Below the pieces are notes generated by a model. The model worked only from the letters and a program-made list of their open reading frames with translations, was not told where the DNA came from and made no database searches. The position numbers were made by a program, and so were the translations under genes. A stretch of 5,285 nt of DNA from Clostridia bacterium (GTDB lineage: Bacteria > Bacillota > Sulfobacillia > SLMV01), in assembly GCA_007133365.1 (NCBI GenBank), contig SLMV01000211.1, positions 1 through 5,285 of the forward strand, read 5' to 3'. Shown here piece after piece: positions 1 through 5,285 of this stretch (positions are counted from its first letter, which is position 1; each line of letters begins with the position of its first letter).

Positions 1-60
1 CATGGATCCTTTTTGGTCGATGCAACCAGTGGCGAGATCATTGTCACCCCAAATGATTGA
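1..60 (+). CDS. yycH: C-terminal end of an upstream gene, probably YycH-like WalK regulator (partial)
   Basis: Only the last 19 codons and the TGA stop are present; the reading frame is open to the left edge. The tail contains FLVDATSGEI followed by a short polar end. This resembles the closing beta-strand pair of the YycH/YycI/PepSY-like folds, and it parallels the tail of the next protein (INAFSGVI). The gene lies 12 bases upstream of yycI, where yycH sits in Bacilli, and YycH works with YycI on the extracytoplasmic side of the membrane to modulate the WalK sensor kinase. The coding frame is well supported by its fit with the next gene's ribosome binding site. The YycH assignment is inferred mainly from gene order, because 19 residues are too few for a family call. 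Confidence 0.6.
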   Translation, partial: HGSFLVDATSGEIIVTPND

Positions 61-72
61 GGGGGGATTTGT

Positions 73-933
73 GTGAATTGGTCCCGAGCAAAAACCATTC
101 TCATCCTTTGTTTTTTGGCGGGTAATCTACTGCTCGGTTACCAGTTTTTGACCGAGATCCGTCCGGCTGACGGAGTCATTAATTCCGATCGCCCGGGGTT
201 ACAAGTCTCATTTGAGGAGAAACTTTGGGATGTTGGTATCGAACTGGGAACGGAAATGCCGGAGGGGACGCCCCGGTTGGCCCCACTGGAGTTGCTAAAA
301 GGGGAACCGGATCTCGAGCGGTTGTTGCCGGTGCTTTTTGAGGACGAAGATTTGACGCCCATCACCATTGGCGGCCTCCCCGCGGGTTTTCGATCGGAAT
401 CGGCCATTTTGCTTCGAAGCACCGAGGGAACGATTCGATACCAAAGGCTTGACGGTGAGATGGAAAATAACGTGACCGAGGCGATTGCCGTGGCCCGTGC
501 CCACGAGTTGCTCGCCTATCTCGGGCGTCAACCCGAGGAAATGATCCAGGATTGGACGTCTCAGCTGGAGGAGGGGAGACGGATCGTTCGTTTTCTCGAA
601 CACCATGACGGGCGTCCCCTTTTTTCGGGGGGAATGGGTATGACGGTTGATGATGAGGGTATTTTGGAATTTAATTTTCTACCTTTGCAAGCAAGGGAAC
701 GCTCAGAAGAGGTGCGGGCGGTTTTGCCGGCCAAGCAGGTCACAACCGCCAACCTTTCCCGCATCGGCCAATTGGCTCCGGAGGAGGCGTCCTTGGTGGA
801 AGTCACGCTCGGATATTTTGGTGATGTGGCAGAAGGGACCACCACGGTTGAGCCGGCATGGCGCTTGAGGTTCCACGATGATACCTTTATCATTATTAAT
901 GCCTTTTCGGGCGTCATCAAATGGCCCGCGTAG
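73..933 (+). CDS. yycI: YycI, WalK-interacting membrane regulator of the WalRK system
   Basis: 286 residues. The N-terminus (MNWSRAKTILILCFLAGNLL) has the YycI signature: a short cytoplasmic stretch with W3 and K8, then one membrane helix at about residues 7-25 ending in a YQ motif. The rest is an extracytoplasmic domain, and its last part (about 262-286) has the paired strands W-R-L-R-F ... I-I-I-N-A-F-S-G typical of the YycH/YycI fold. In the family, YycI pairs with YycH and their membrane helices contact WalK; the complex restrains WalK in B. subtilis but stimulates it in Staphylococcus aureus, so the sign of the effect cannot be predicted here. The GTG start is chosen because a G-rich ribosome binding site (61-66, overlapping the preceding stop at A60) lies 6 bases upstream and because the family N-terminus begins exactly there. 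The 12-base gap to the upstream gene indicates co-transcription. Confidence 0.92.
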   Translation: MNWSRAKTILILCFLAGNLLLGYQFLTEIRPADGVINSDRPGLQVSFEEKLWDVGIELGTEMPEGTPRLAPLELLKGEPDLERLLPVLFEDEDLTPITIGGLPAGFRSESAILLRSTEGTIRYQRLDGEMENNVTEAIAVARAHELLAYLGRQPEEMIQDWTSQLEEGRRIVRFLEHHDGRPLFSGGMGMTVDDEGILEFNFLPLQARERSEEVRAVLPAKQVTTANLSRIGQLAPEEASLVEVTLGYFGDVAEGTTTVEPAWRLRFHDDTFIIINAFSGVIKWPA

Positions 934-1068
934 GGGGCTGAGGAAGATACCGCCGGGAAAGGAAGGAAATGTTTGAAAGAACGGGAAAGAATACATAAGG
1001 GAAATATTGCACTTTGATTAAATTGCGAGCCAAACCAATGCCCTGTGGGGACGGCAACTTGGGAGAGT

Positions 1069-1074
1069 GGGGAG
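1069..1074 (+). promoter_or_regulatory. Ribosome binding site deciding a TTG start for murA
   Basis: GGGGAG lies 4 bases before the TTG at 1079. A GTG at 1067 is also in frame and would add four residues, but it has only a GGGAG one base away, which is too close to work well. The TTG choice also places the catalytic residues at the same numbers as in E. coli MurA. The 4-base spacing is slightly short, so the GTG cannot be fully excluded. Confidence 0.6.
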
Positions 1075-1078
1075 AACG

Positions 1079-2395
1079 TTGACAGAATTGCACATTGTAG
1101 GTGGGAACCCGCTATCAGGGGAGATCGAAGTGGGGGGCAGAAAGAATTCGGCTGTCGCGGCCATCCCGGCGGCCATTTTGGCTGAAGGAGCCAGTGTGCT
1201 GGAGAATCTGCCGGCAATTGGTGACGTGGCCACTTATAGCAATATTTTATCCAGCATAGGGGCGAAAGTTCAGCGTCCCACCTGGAGCCAAATGAAGATT
1301 GATGCGACAAACATCCAACCGGATGTCACACCACTGGAGGAGGTCAAGAAGATTCGGGCGTCCTATTATCTTCTGGGTGCCTTATTAGGGCGGTTTCAAT
1401 ATGCTCGGGTTGGTCTCCCGGGGGGCTGTGACATTGGCCAGCGGCCCATTGATCAACATCTGAAAGGCTTTCGTGCTCTAGGGGCGGATACTCGGATTGC
1501 CCATGGGGAAGTGATCGCCCAGGCGGATAAGCTTCGGGGTGCGCATATTTATTTGGATGTTGCCAGCGTCGGTGCCACGATCAATATTATGTACGCGGCG
1601 GTTTTGGCCGAAGGAACGACCGTTTTAGAAAACTGCGCCAAAGAACCGCACATTGTCGACGTTGCCAACTTCCTTAATGCGATGGGCGCTCGCGTGGTGG
1701 GAGCCGGGACGGACACCATCAAGATTCGGGGTGTTGAATCCCTCGCTCCGGCCGAGCACGCCATCATACCGGATGAGATCGAAGCGGCCACCTATGCCGT
1801 CGCTGCGGCTGCGACCGGGGGCGATGTGATTTTGCGAGGTGTGGTGCCCAAACATCTTGATTCGGTTTCGGCGAAATTACGGGAAGCCGGTGTGATCATT
1901 GAAGAAAACGGGGATTGGATTCGCGTCATCGGAAATGACCGGCCCAATGCGATCAATGTGAAAACCCTCCCCTATCCGGGTTTTCCAACCGATGCCATGC
2001 CGCAGATGCTGGTTTTGCTCTGCCGTGGACGCGGGACCAGCGTTATCAGCGAGAGCATTTACGAAACCCGTTTTAATCATGTGAGCGAGCTCCAGCGCAT
2101 GGGAACGCGGATTCACGTTGAAGGACGAACCGCAGTGGTTGAGGGTGTTGAAACCTTGCATGGTGCACCCGTTAAGGCTTCAAATCTTCGGGCAGGGGCT
2201 TCGTTGGTCATTGCCGGGTTGGTGGCAGAAGGAACCACGCGTGTCAGCGGCATTGAACACGTTGATCGAGGCTATGAGTTTTTGGAAGAAAAATTGCGAG
2301 GGGTCAATGCACGCCTTTGTCGACATTCCGATGGCGTATCCGAACAAGGTGAGGCAGATTGTCAGACCACGGCTGCCAATATAGGAGATGGCTGA
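1079..2395 (+). CDS. murA: UDP-N-acetylglucosamine 1-carboxyvinyltransferase, MurA2 (MurZ/MurAB) type
   Basis: Cytoplasmic enzyme that transfers enolpyruvate from phosphoenolpyruvate to UDP-N-acetylglucosamine, the first committed step of peptidoglycan synthesis. It has 438 residues from the TTG start. With this start, K22 and N23 (GGRKNSAV), D305 (PGFPTD), R331 (ETRF), R371 (NLRAGASL) and R397 (HVDRGYE) fall on the E. coli MurA numbers. The active-site cysteine is C117 in LPGGCDIGQRP, two positions from E. coli C115, so the enzyme has the fosfomycin-targeted Cys rather than the Asp variant. The segments KKIRASYYLLGALLGRF and SVGATINIM match the second Bacillota paralogue (B. subtilis MurAB, MurZ) more closely than MurAA. 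An oddity is PDEIEAATY at about 231-239, where most relatives have PDRIEAGTF or PDQIEAGTF. The C-terminal tail beyond R397 is longer than in E. coli and low in conservation, as in other Bacillota. A 145-base purine-rich gap separates it from yycI with no clear terminator or promoter. Confidence 0.96.
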   Translation: MTELHIVGGNPLSGEIEVGGRKNSAVAAIPAAILAEGASVLENLPAIGDVATYSNILSSIGAKVQRPTWSQMKIDATNIQPDVTPLEEVKKIRASYYLLGALLGRFQYARVGLPGGCDIGQRPIDQHLKGFRALGADTRIAHGEVIAQADKLRGAHIYLDVASVGATINIMYAAVLAEGTTVLENCAKEPHIVDVANFLNAMGARVVGAGTDTIKIRGVESLAPAEHAIIPDEIEAATYAVAAAATGGDVILRGVVPKHLDSVSAKLREAGVIIEENGDWIRVIGNDRPNAINVKTLPYPGFPTDAMPQMLVLLCRGRGTSVISESIYETRFNHVSELQRMGTRIHVEGRTAVVEGVETLHGAPVKASNLRAGASLVIAGLVAEGTTRVSGIEHVDRGYEFLEEKLRGVNARLCRHSDGVSEQGEADCQTTAANIGDG

Positions 2396-2412
2396 TCGTA
2401 CTTCTTTTCCGG

Positions 2413-2429
2413 TGTTAATATGTTCTTAA
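2413..2429 (+). promoter_or_regulatory. Candidate WalR (or PhoP-like) operator upstream of htrA
   Basis: The sequence reads TGTTAA, five bases (TATGT), then TCTTAA. The published WalR/YycF recognition motif is two TGTWAH half-sites separated by five bases; this site matches at 11 of 12 positions, the only mismatch being C for G at 2425. It lies 61 bases before the htrA start. A weak -10-like TAGATT (2441-2446) lies 11 bases downstream, so the box would cover the -35 region, the usual geometry for activation by OmpR-family regulators. Read on the other strand it is TTAAGA-N5-TTAACA, which also resembles a PhoP box. Binding is inferred; the pattern is visible in the sequence. Confidence 0.4.
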
Positions 2430-2490
2430 AGTTTATCGCATAGATTAGGGGTGCAGGCGATTAAAATACTTCCGTGAGGGAGGGTTAAGA

Positions 2491-3648
2491 GTGAATCGTT
2501 TTCCGGGGCATCCTAACTATGCACGACCGCCCCAAGACAATCGGCGGTTGGGTTATTTCCTTACCGCTATCTTCGGTGCTGTCGTTGGTGCACTTCTCAT
2601 CGTAATGCTTATCCCGCAAATGGTGCCCGTGATGCAAGATATGGGCGTGATGCCCGTTGTTGAAGCGCCGGATGAAGGGCTTCAAGCACCGCCAGCGAGC
2701 CCAGGACCAACAAAACCCCCCGTGGTGACCGATTACGAACAAAACATCATTCGAGTGGTGGAAAAGACCACGCCGACAATTGTCACGGTGACCAATGTCC
2801 GGCGCGTTCAGGATGCGTTTGGACGCGTTTATGAACGAGATGGTCAGGGCAGTGGTGTCATCATTGATTCGGACGGTTATATTGTAACGAACTATCATGT
2901 CATTGAGGACGCTGAGGAAATTTTGGTGGAAACGTACGATAATGAGGAATATACGGCTACCATCGTGGGTGAAGATCCTTCGACGGATCTAGCCGTTCTC
3001 CGCATTGATGCCACAGGGCTTACGGCCGCGGAATTTGGCGATTCGGATACGATCGTCGCGGGACAGTTGGCCATCGCCATTGGGAACCCGTTGGGGCGTG
3101 AATTTGCCCGTTCCGTGACGGTCGGGGTGGTATCAGGGGTCCGGCCTGCGATGTATGGGCAGGCGGCACGCCAGCGCGTGTTTCAGTTGGTGCAAACGGA
3201 TGCTAGTATCAATCCGGGCAATAGTGGAGGGGCGCTCCTAGATTCAGAAGGACGCGTGATCGGTATCAATACGGTCAAAATGGCCGGTGAAACGGTTGAA
3301 GGAATGGGATTTGCAATTCCTAGCAACACCGTTTCCCGCATCACGTCGCAACTGATTGAAGACGGGGCGGTGTACCGTTCCTGGATGGGCATTTCGGTAT
3401 CGCCCGTTCCGGTTGAAGAGAACGGTGGAGCCAAATTGGAACGAGTTCTGGATGGCAGCCCAGCTGATGAAGCCGGAATTCGCGTGGGCGATATTATTGT
3501 GCGGATTGACGATGCCGAGGTCCGAGAAGTGGTCGATCTTCTCGCCTATCTCGAAGAAACAGCGCCGGGCGAGACGGTGGAAGTTGAAATCCTTCGTGAT
3601 GGTGTCTCCGAGGTGGTTGATGTGACCCTCGATGTGATGCCGGAATGA
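2491..3648 (+). CDS. htrA: HtrA/DegP-like membrane-anchored serine protease with PDZ domain
   Basis: 385 residues. A short cytoplasmic N-terminus rich in Pro and Arg (1-20) is followed by one membrane helix (about 21-47) and a Pro/Ala-rich linker (about 59-77) leading outside the cell. The trypsin-like S1C domain covers about 84-292 with the catalytic triad H136 (TNYHVIED), D166 (PSTDLAVL) and S245 (NPGNSGGALL), all intact. One PDZ domain follows at about 297-383 (WMGISV ... SPADEAGIRVGDII). The long LA loop of E. coli DegP is absent, as is usual for Gram-positive HtrA. The family degrades or refolds damaged proteins at the outer face of the membrane. The GTG start is supported by GAGGGAGGG at 2476-2484, 6 bases upstream. 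The gene corresponds to yycK (htrC) of the B. subtilis wal cluster, and its stop overlaps rlmH. Confidence 0.95.
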   Translation: MNRFPGHPNYARPPQDNRRLGYFLTAIFGAVVGALLIVMLIPQMVPVMQDMGVMPVVEAPDEGLQAPPASPGPTKPPVVTDYEQNIIRVVEKTTPTIVTVTNVRRVQDAFGRVYERDGQGSGVIIDSDGYIVTNYHVIEDAEEILVETYDNEEYTATIVGEDPSTDLAVLRIDATGLTAAEFGDSDTIVAGQLAIAIGNPLGREFARSVTVGVVSGVRPAMYGQAARQRVFQLVQTDASINPGNSGGALLDSEGRVIGINTVKMAGETVEGMGFAIPSNTVSRITSQLIEDGAVYRSWMGISVSPVPVEENGGAKLERVLDGSPADEAGIRVGDIIVRIDDAEVREVVDLLAYLEETAPGETVEVEILRDGVSEVVDVTLDVMPE

Positions 3649-4121
3649 TGAAGCACAGCGTGCTTCACGTGGGAAAAATGCGCGAACCCCATTTTCGTAT
3701 GGGGGTTGAGGCCTATTTTGATCGGCTGCGACCTTATGCGAAAGTTGACCTCATTGAAGTACCCGATCGTAAGACGGCCAACCGATCGGAGCACCGCATT
3801 ATTCAGGAGACCTCCGAGGAGTTGGAGGCGCGCGTTTCGAAACTGGGGAGGGGTTACTGGATCGCCCTCGACGAACGGGGGCGATCCTTTACCTCAATCC
3901 AGTTGGCAAAATTTTTGCATAATCGAGGGGTTACGGGAGATTCTCATCTGATCTGGTTGATTGGTGGGGCCCTTGGTCTTTCCCGGGAGCTAATCAGCCG
4001 GTGTTCGATGCGTCTGTCATTATCGCGGTTGACCTTCCCGCATGAAATGGTGCCCTTAATCCTATTGGAACAGCTTTATCGCGGCCACACGATTCTTCGG
4101 GGGGAACCGTATCACAAATAG
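3645..4121 (+). CDS. rlmH: 23S rRNA pseudouridine-1915 N3-methyltransferase RlmH (SPOUT family)
   Basis: 158 residues, against about 155-159 for the family. RlmH uses S-adenosylmethionine to methylate the pseudouridine at 1915 (E. coli numbering) in helix 69 of 23S rRNA on assembled ribosomes. Visible signatures are the N-terminal HVGKMREPHF, RYA-type RPYAKVDLIEVPD (about 29-41), the SAM-binding turn IGGALGLS (106-113), LSLSRLTFPHE (124-134), EQLYRG (142-147) and the C-terminal GEPYHK. Family members I recall have Arg where this protein has P137 (HEMVPLIL) and Ala where it has G147, a mild local divergence. The start ATG at 3645 overlaps the htrA stop by four bases (ATGA), and a second ATG follows at 3648; both are possible and the choice changes one residue. 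No good ribosome binding site is present, so translation is probably coupled to htrA. Confidence 0.96.
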   Translation: MMKHSVLHVGKMREPHFRMGVEAYFDRLRPYAKVDLIEVPDRKTANRSEHRIIQETSEELEARVSKLGRGYWIALDERGRSFTSIQLAKFLHNRGVTGDSHLIWLIGGALGLSRELISRCSMRLSLSRLTFPHEMVPLILLEQLYRGHTILRGEPYHK

Positions 4122-4130
4122 TGGTGAGTG

Positions 4131-4155
4131 CCCCGGTGATTTCGGGTGACCGGGG
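4131..4155 (+). other. GC-rich hairpin after rlmH, not a canonical terminator
   Basis: CCCCGGT (4131-4137) pairs perfectly with ACCGGGG (4149-4155) around an 11-base loop, starting 10 bases after the rlmH stop. It is followed by GGACATTCATAA rather than a run of T, so a Rho-independent terminator is not supported. It could attenuate read-through or protect the upstream transcript's 3' end. A smaller palindrome, GTTCG-AAA-CGAAC, lies at 4194-4206 in the same gap. Confidence 0.35.
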
Positions 4156-4255
4156 GGACATTCATAAATCGGAGCATGCGGATCCAAAGACGGGTTCGAA
4201 ACGAACGGCAAAGTATCAGACGTTAAAAACGATGTATCAATGAGGAGGCCAGAAG

Positions 4256-5032
4256 ATGAAACCATTGTTAGCTGGACGGCGAGGTTTGATTTTGGGTGTT
4301 GCCAATAAGAACAGTATTGCTTGGGCGACCCTAAAAGAAGCCAGCAATCACGGGGCTGAGTTGGGCGCGACGTGCCAAAATGATCGTTTCTTTCGACGCG
4401 TCTCAAAACTCATCGAGAAAGATGACTTGCCCGAAACCTCGTTATGGGTATGTGACGCCACCCAGCCTGAAGAGTTGGACGCACTCTTTACCCACATTGA
4501 AGAGGAACTCGGGGGGTTAGACTTTATTTTACACGGATGGGCGTTTGCGCCGCCGGATGCCCTGGCCGATGATTTCATCGAAACGTCGTGGGAGGCCTTT
4601 CAAACGGCCCAGCGAATTAGTGCCCATTCCTTGGTGGAAATTGCTCGCCGAGCGCGCCCCCTGATGGCGCCCGGTGCCAGCATTGTCACCCTCAGTTACC
4701 TGGGATCGCAGCGCGTGATGCCCGGTTACAACGTGATGGGGGTGGTCAAGGCAACACTTGAATCATCGGTCCGCTACCTTGCCCGTGATTTGGGTGTGGA
4801 TGGAATACGCGTCAATGCCTTATCGCCCGGGCCGATTAGCACATTATCCGCCCGGGGTGTTCCCGGTTTTTCCAAGATGCTCGAGGCTCATGCGGATCGA
4901 GCGCCCCTCGGTCGGAATGTGACCCATGAAGAGGTGGCCCAAGCTGCAGTTTTTCTCTTTTCACCGATGGCATCGGCAATTACCGGTGAAATCATCAATG
5001 TGGATGCCGGCTATAGCATCATGGGCATTTGA
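4256..5032 (+). CDS. fabI: Enoyl-[acyl-carrier-protein] reductase FabI
   Basis: 258-residue short-chain dehydrogenase that reduces trans-2-enoyl-ACP, the last step of each cycle of type II fatty acid elongation in the cytoplasm. The Rossmann start is GLILGVANKNSIAW (10-23). The catalytic set Y148, Y158 and K165 fits the FabI Y-x9-Y-x6-K arrangement in SYLGSQRVMPGYNVMGVVK. The substrate-binding loop contains SPGPISTLSARG (190-201), and the family ending GEIINVDAGYSI is present. QND at 41-43 matches the NADH-using E. coli type rather than the Arg/Lys NADPH-using staphylococcal type, so NADH use is inferred. Unusual residues are HGWAFAP at 93-99 (HSIGFAP in E. coli, HSIAFA in many Bacillota) and C40 in place of the E. 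coli Tyr. The ATG is supported by GAGGAGG (4242-4248) 7 bases upstream. The 134-base gap from rlmH leaves open whether it has its own promoter; no FapR-type operator is visible. Confidence 0.96.
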   Translation: MKPLLAGRRGLILGVANKNSIAWATLKEASNHGAELGATCQNDRFFRRVSKLIEKDDLPETSLWVCDATQPEELDALFTHIEEELGGLDFILHGWAFAPPDALADDFIETSWEAFQTAQRISAHSLVEIARRARPLMAPGASIVTLSYLGSQRVMPGYNVMGVVKATLESSVRYLARDLGVDGIRVNALSPGPISTLSARGVPGFSKMLEAHADRAPLGRNVTHEEVAQAAVFLFSPMASAITGEIINVDAGYSIMGI

Positions 5033-5042
5033 CTTTTGCGGT

Positions 5043-5062
5043 TTTTAAAAGCGTGTTATGGT
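5043..5062 (+). promoter_or_regulatory. Candidate promoter/operator ahead of the Na+/phosphate cotransporter gene
   Basis: TTTTAA, five bases (AAGCG), then TGTTAT (5054-5059) matches the WalR TGTWAH-N5-TGTWAH motif at 11 of 12 positions, with T for G at 5044. The second half overlaps an extended -10-like TG-T-TATGGT (5054-5062). A TTGACT at 5029-5034 resembles a -35 but lies 22 bases from that -10, too far for a standard promoter. OmpR-family PhoP boxes look similar, which is relevant because the downstream gene is a phosphate transporter relative. Regulation is inferred from pattern only. Confidence 0.28.
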
Positions 5063-5124
5063 AAATGAGGTGTGTGCGGGTACTCGCAAGCATGATCCAT
5101 CGGCTCAGCGTATAGCGGCCGAAT

Positions 5125-5133
5125 AAGGGGTGA
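5125..5133 (+). promoter_or_regulatory. Ribosome binding site deciding a TTG start for the cotransporter gene
   Basis: AAGGGGTGA closely matches the complement of the 16S rRNA tail and ends 6 bases before the TTG at 5140. The next in-frame start is an ATG at 5152, 18 bases away, which is too far for this site. An in-frame TGA at 5131-5133 rules out any start further upstream. Confidence 0.6.
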
Positions 5134-5139
5134 GCGGGT

Positions 5140-5285
5140 TTGACCATTGGTATGCTGGCAACCTTCTTGGGTGGCTTGGGAATGTTGCTGTTTGGTATTC
5201 GGTTCATGAGCGACGGACTTCAAGCAGCAGCCGGTGAGAAATTAAGGAAGCTACTCGGTAAGTTAACCACCAATCCAATCCTTGC
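5140..5285 (+). CDS. Na+/phosphate cotransporter-family protein, N-terminal part (partial)
   Basis: The first 48 residues are present; the gene continues past the right edge. From the TTG start it reads MTIGMLATFLGGLGMLLFGI and continues with RFMSDGLQAAAGEKLRKLL. This is the first membrane helix and the following MSDGL-x5-G-x-KLR motif of the Na/Pi-cotransporter (NptA/YjbB, type II) family, which moves inorganic phosphate across the cytoplasmic membrane with sodium. Many bacterial members carry a C-terminal PhoU-like domain, which cannot be seen here. Its own upstream gap of 107 bases contains a small hairpin at 5075-5088 (TGCGG-GTAC-TCGCA) and another possible one at 5100-5122 (TCGGC/GCCGA); neither has a T tract. 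It may therefore be transcribed separately from fabI. Confidence 0.85.
   Translation, partial: MTIGMLATFLGGLGMLLFGIRFMSDGLQAAAGEKLRKLLGKLTTNPIL

Noticed and set aside
969..998. Nine-codon mini-frame (MFERTGKNT) in the yycI-murA gap, considered as a leader peptide.
   Set aside because: The purine-rich sequence before it is too close to act as a good ribosome binding site, and there is no attenuator hairpin downstream.
934..1078. Possible sigma-A promoter (TTGAAA at 973 with CATAAG at 994, or an extended -10 at 1015-1023) upstream of murA.
   Set aside because: The spacing is 15 bases in the first case and there is no -35 in the second; neither is good enough to list.
561..1310. A 249-codon minus-strand open frame across yycI, the gap and murA.
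   Set aside because: The product is rich in Ser, Pro, Trp and Cys without any domain, and it lies antisense to two clear genes.
2312..2395. Long C-terminal tail of MurA, considered as a frameshift or fusion.
   Set aside because: Bacillota MurA proteins such as B. subtilis MurAA carry similarly long, poorly conserved tails, and no other frame restores a conserved ending.
4062..4406. A 114-codon minus-strand open frame spanning the end of rlmH, the gap and the start of fabI.
   Set aside because: It overlaps two certain genes at their conserved ends, has no recognisable motif, and is best explained as a by-product of the opposite strand.
5033..5051. CTTTT/AAAAG pairing just after fabI, considered as a terminator.
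   Set aside because: A five-pair A/T stem without a following T run would not terminate transcription.

Overview
The window is an ordinary stretch of Bacillota chromosome, read entirely from the + strand, with tightly packed housekeeping genes. A YycI protein, MurA of the second (MurA2/MurZ) type, a membrane-anchored HtrA protease and RlmH together identify the locus as the walRK (yycFG) two-component region near the replication origin. Base composition is moderate (about half G+C) and four of six visible start codons are GTG or TTG. I cannot name the genus. The mix fits a Bacilli-related or early-branching spore-forming lineage (Alicyclobacillus-like is a guess from gene order and start-codon habit).

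Layout: 1-60 is the last 20 codons of an upstream gene, most likely yycH. 73-933 is yycI. 1079-2395 is murA, occupying the place where Bacillus subtilis carries yycJ (walJ, a metallo-beta-lactamase-fold protein). 2491-3648 is htrA, whose stop codon overlaps the start of rlmH (3645-4121). After a 134-base gap with a small GC-rich hairpin comes fabI (4256-5032). A 107-base gap then leads to a Na+/phosphate cotransporter-family gene that runs off the right edge (5140-5285). No stretch longer than 300 bases lacks a gene. There are no RNA genes, mobile elements or CRISPR arrays.

How the genes fit together: YycH and YycI are membrane regulators of the WalK kinase, which controls cell-wall hydrolases. 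MurA makes the first committed peptidoglycan precursor. HtrA handles misfolded proteins outside the membrane, RlmH modifies 23S rRNA, and FabI completes the fatty acid elongation cycle. The common theme is envelope growth. No strong intrinsic terminator is visible, so read-through transcription from wal to fabI is possible. Two intergenic gaps carry direct-repeat motifs that are one mismatch from the published WalR recognition sequence, one before htrA and one before the cotransporter. These are the most testable observations here. I see no new biological system in this window.
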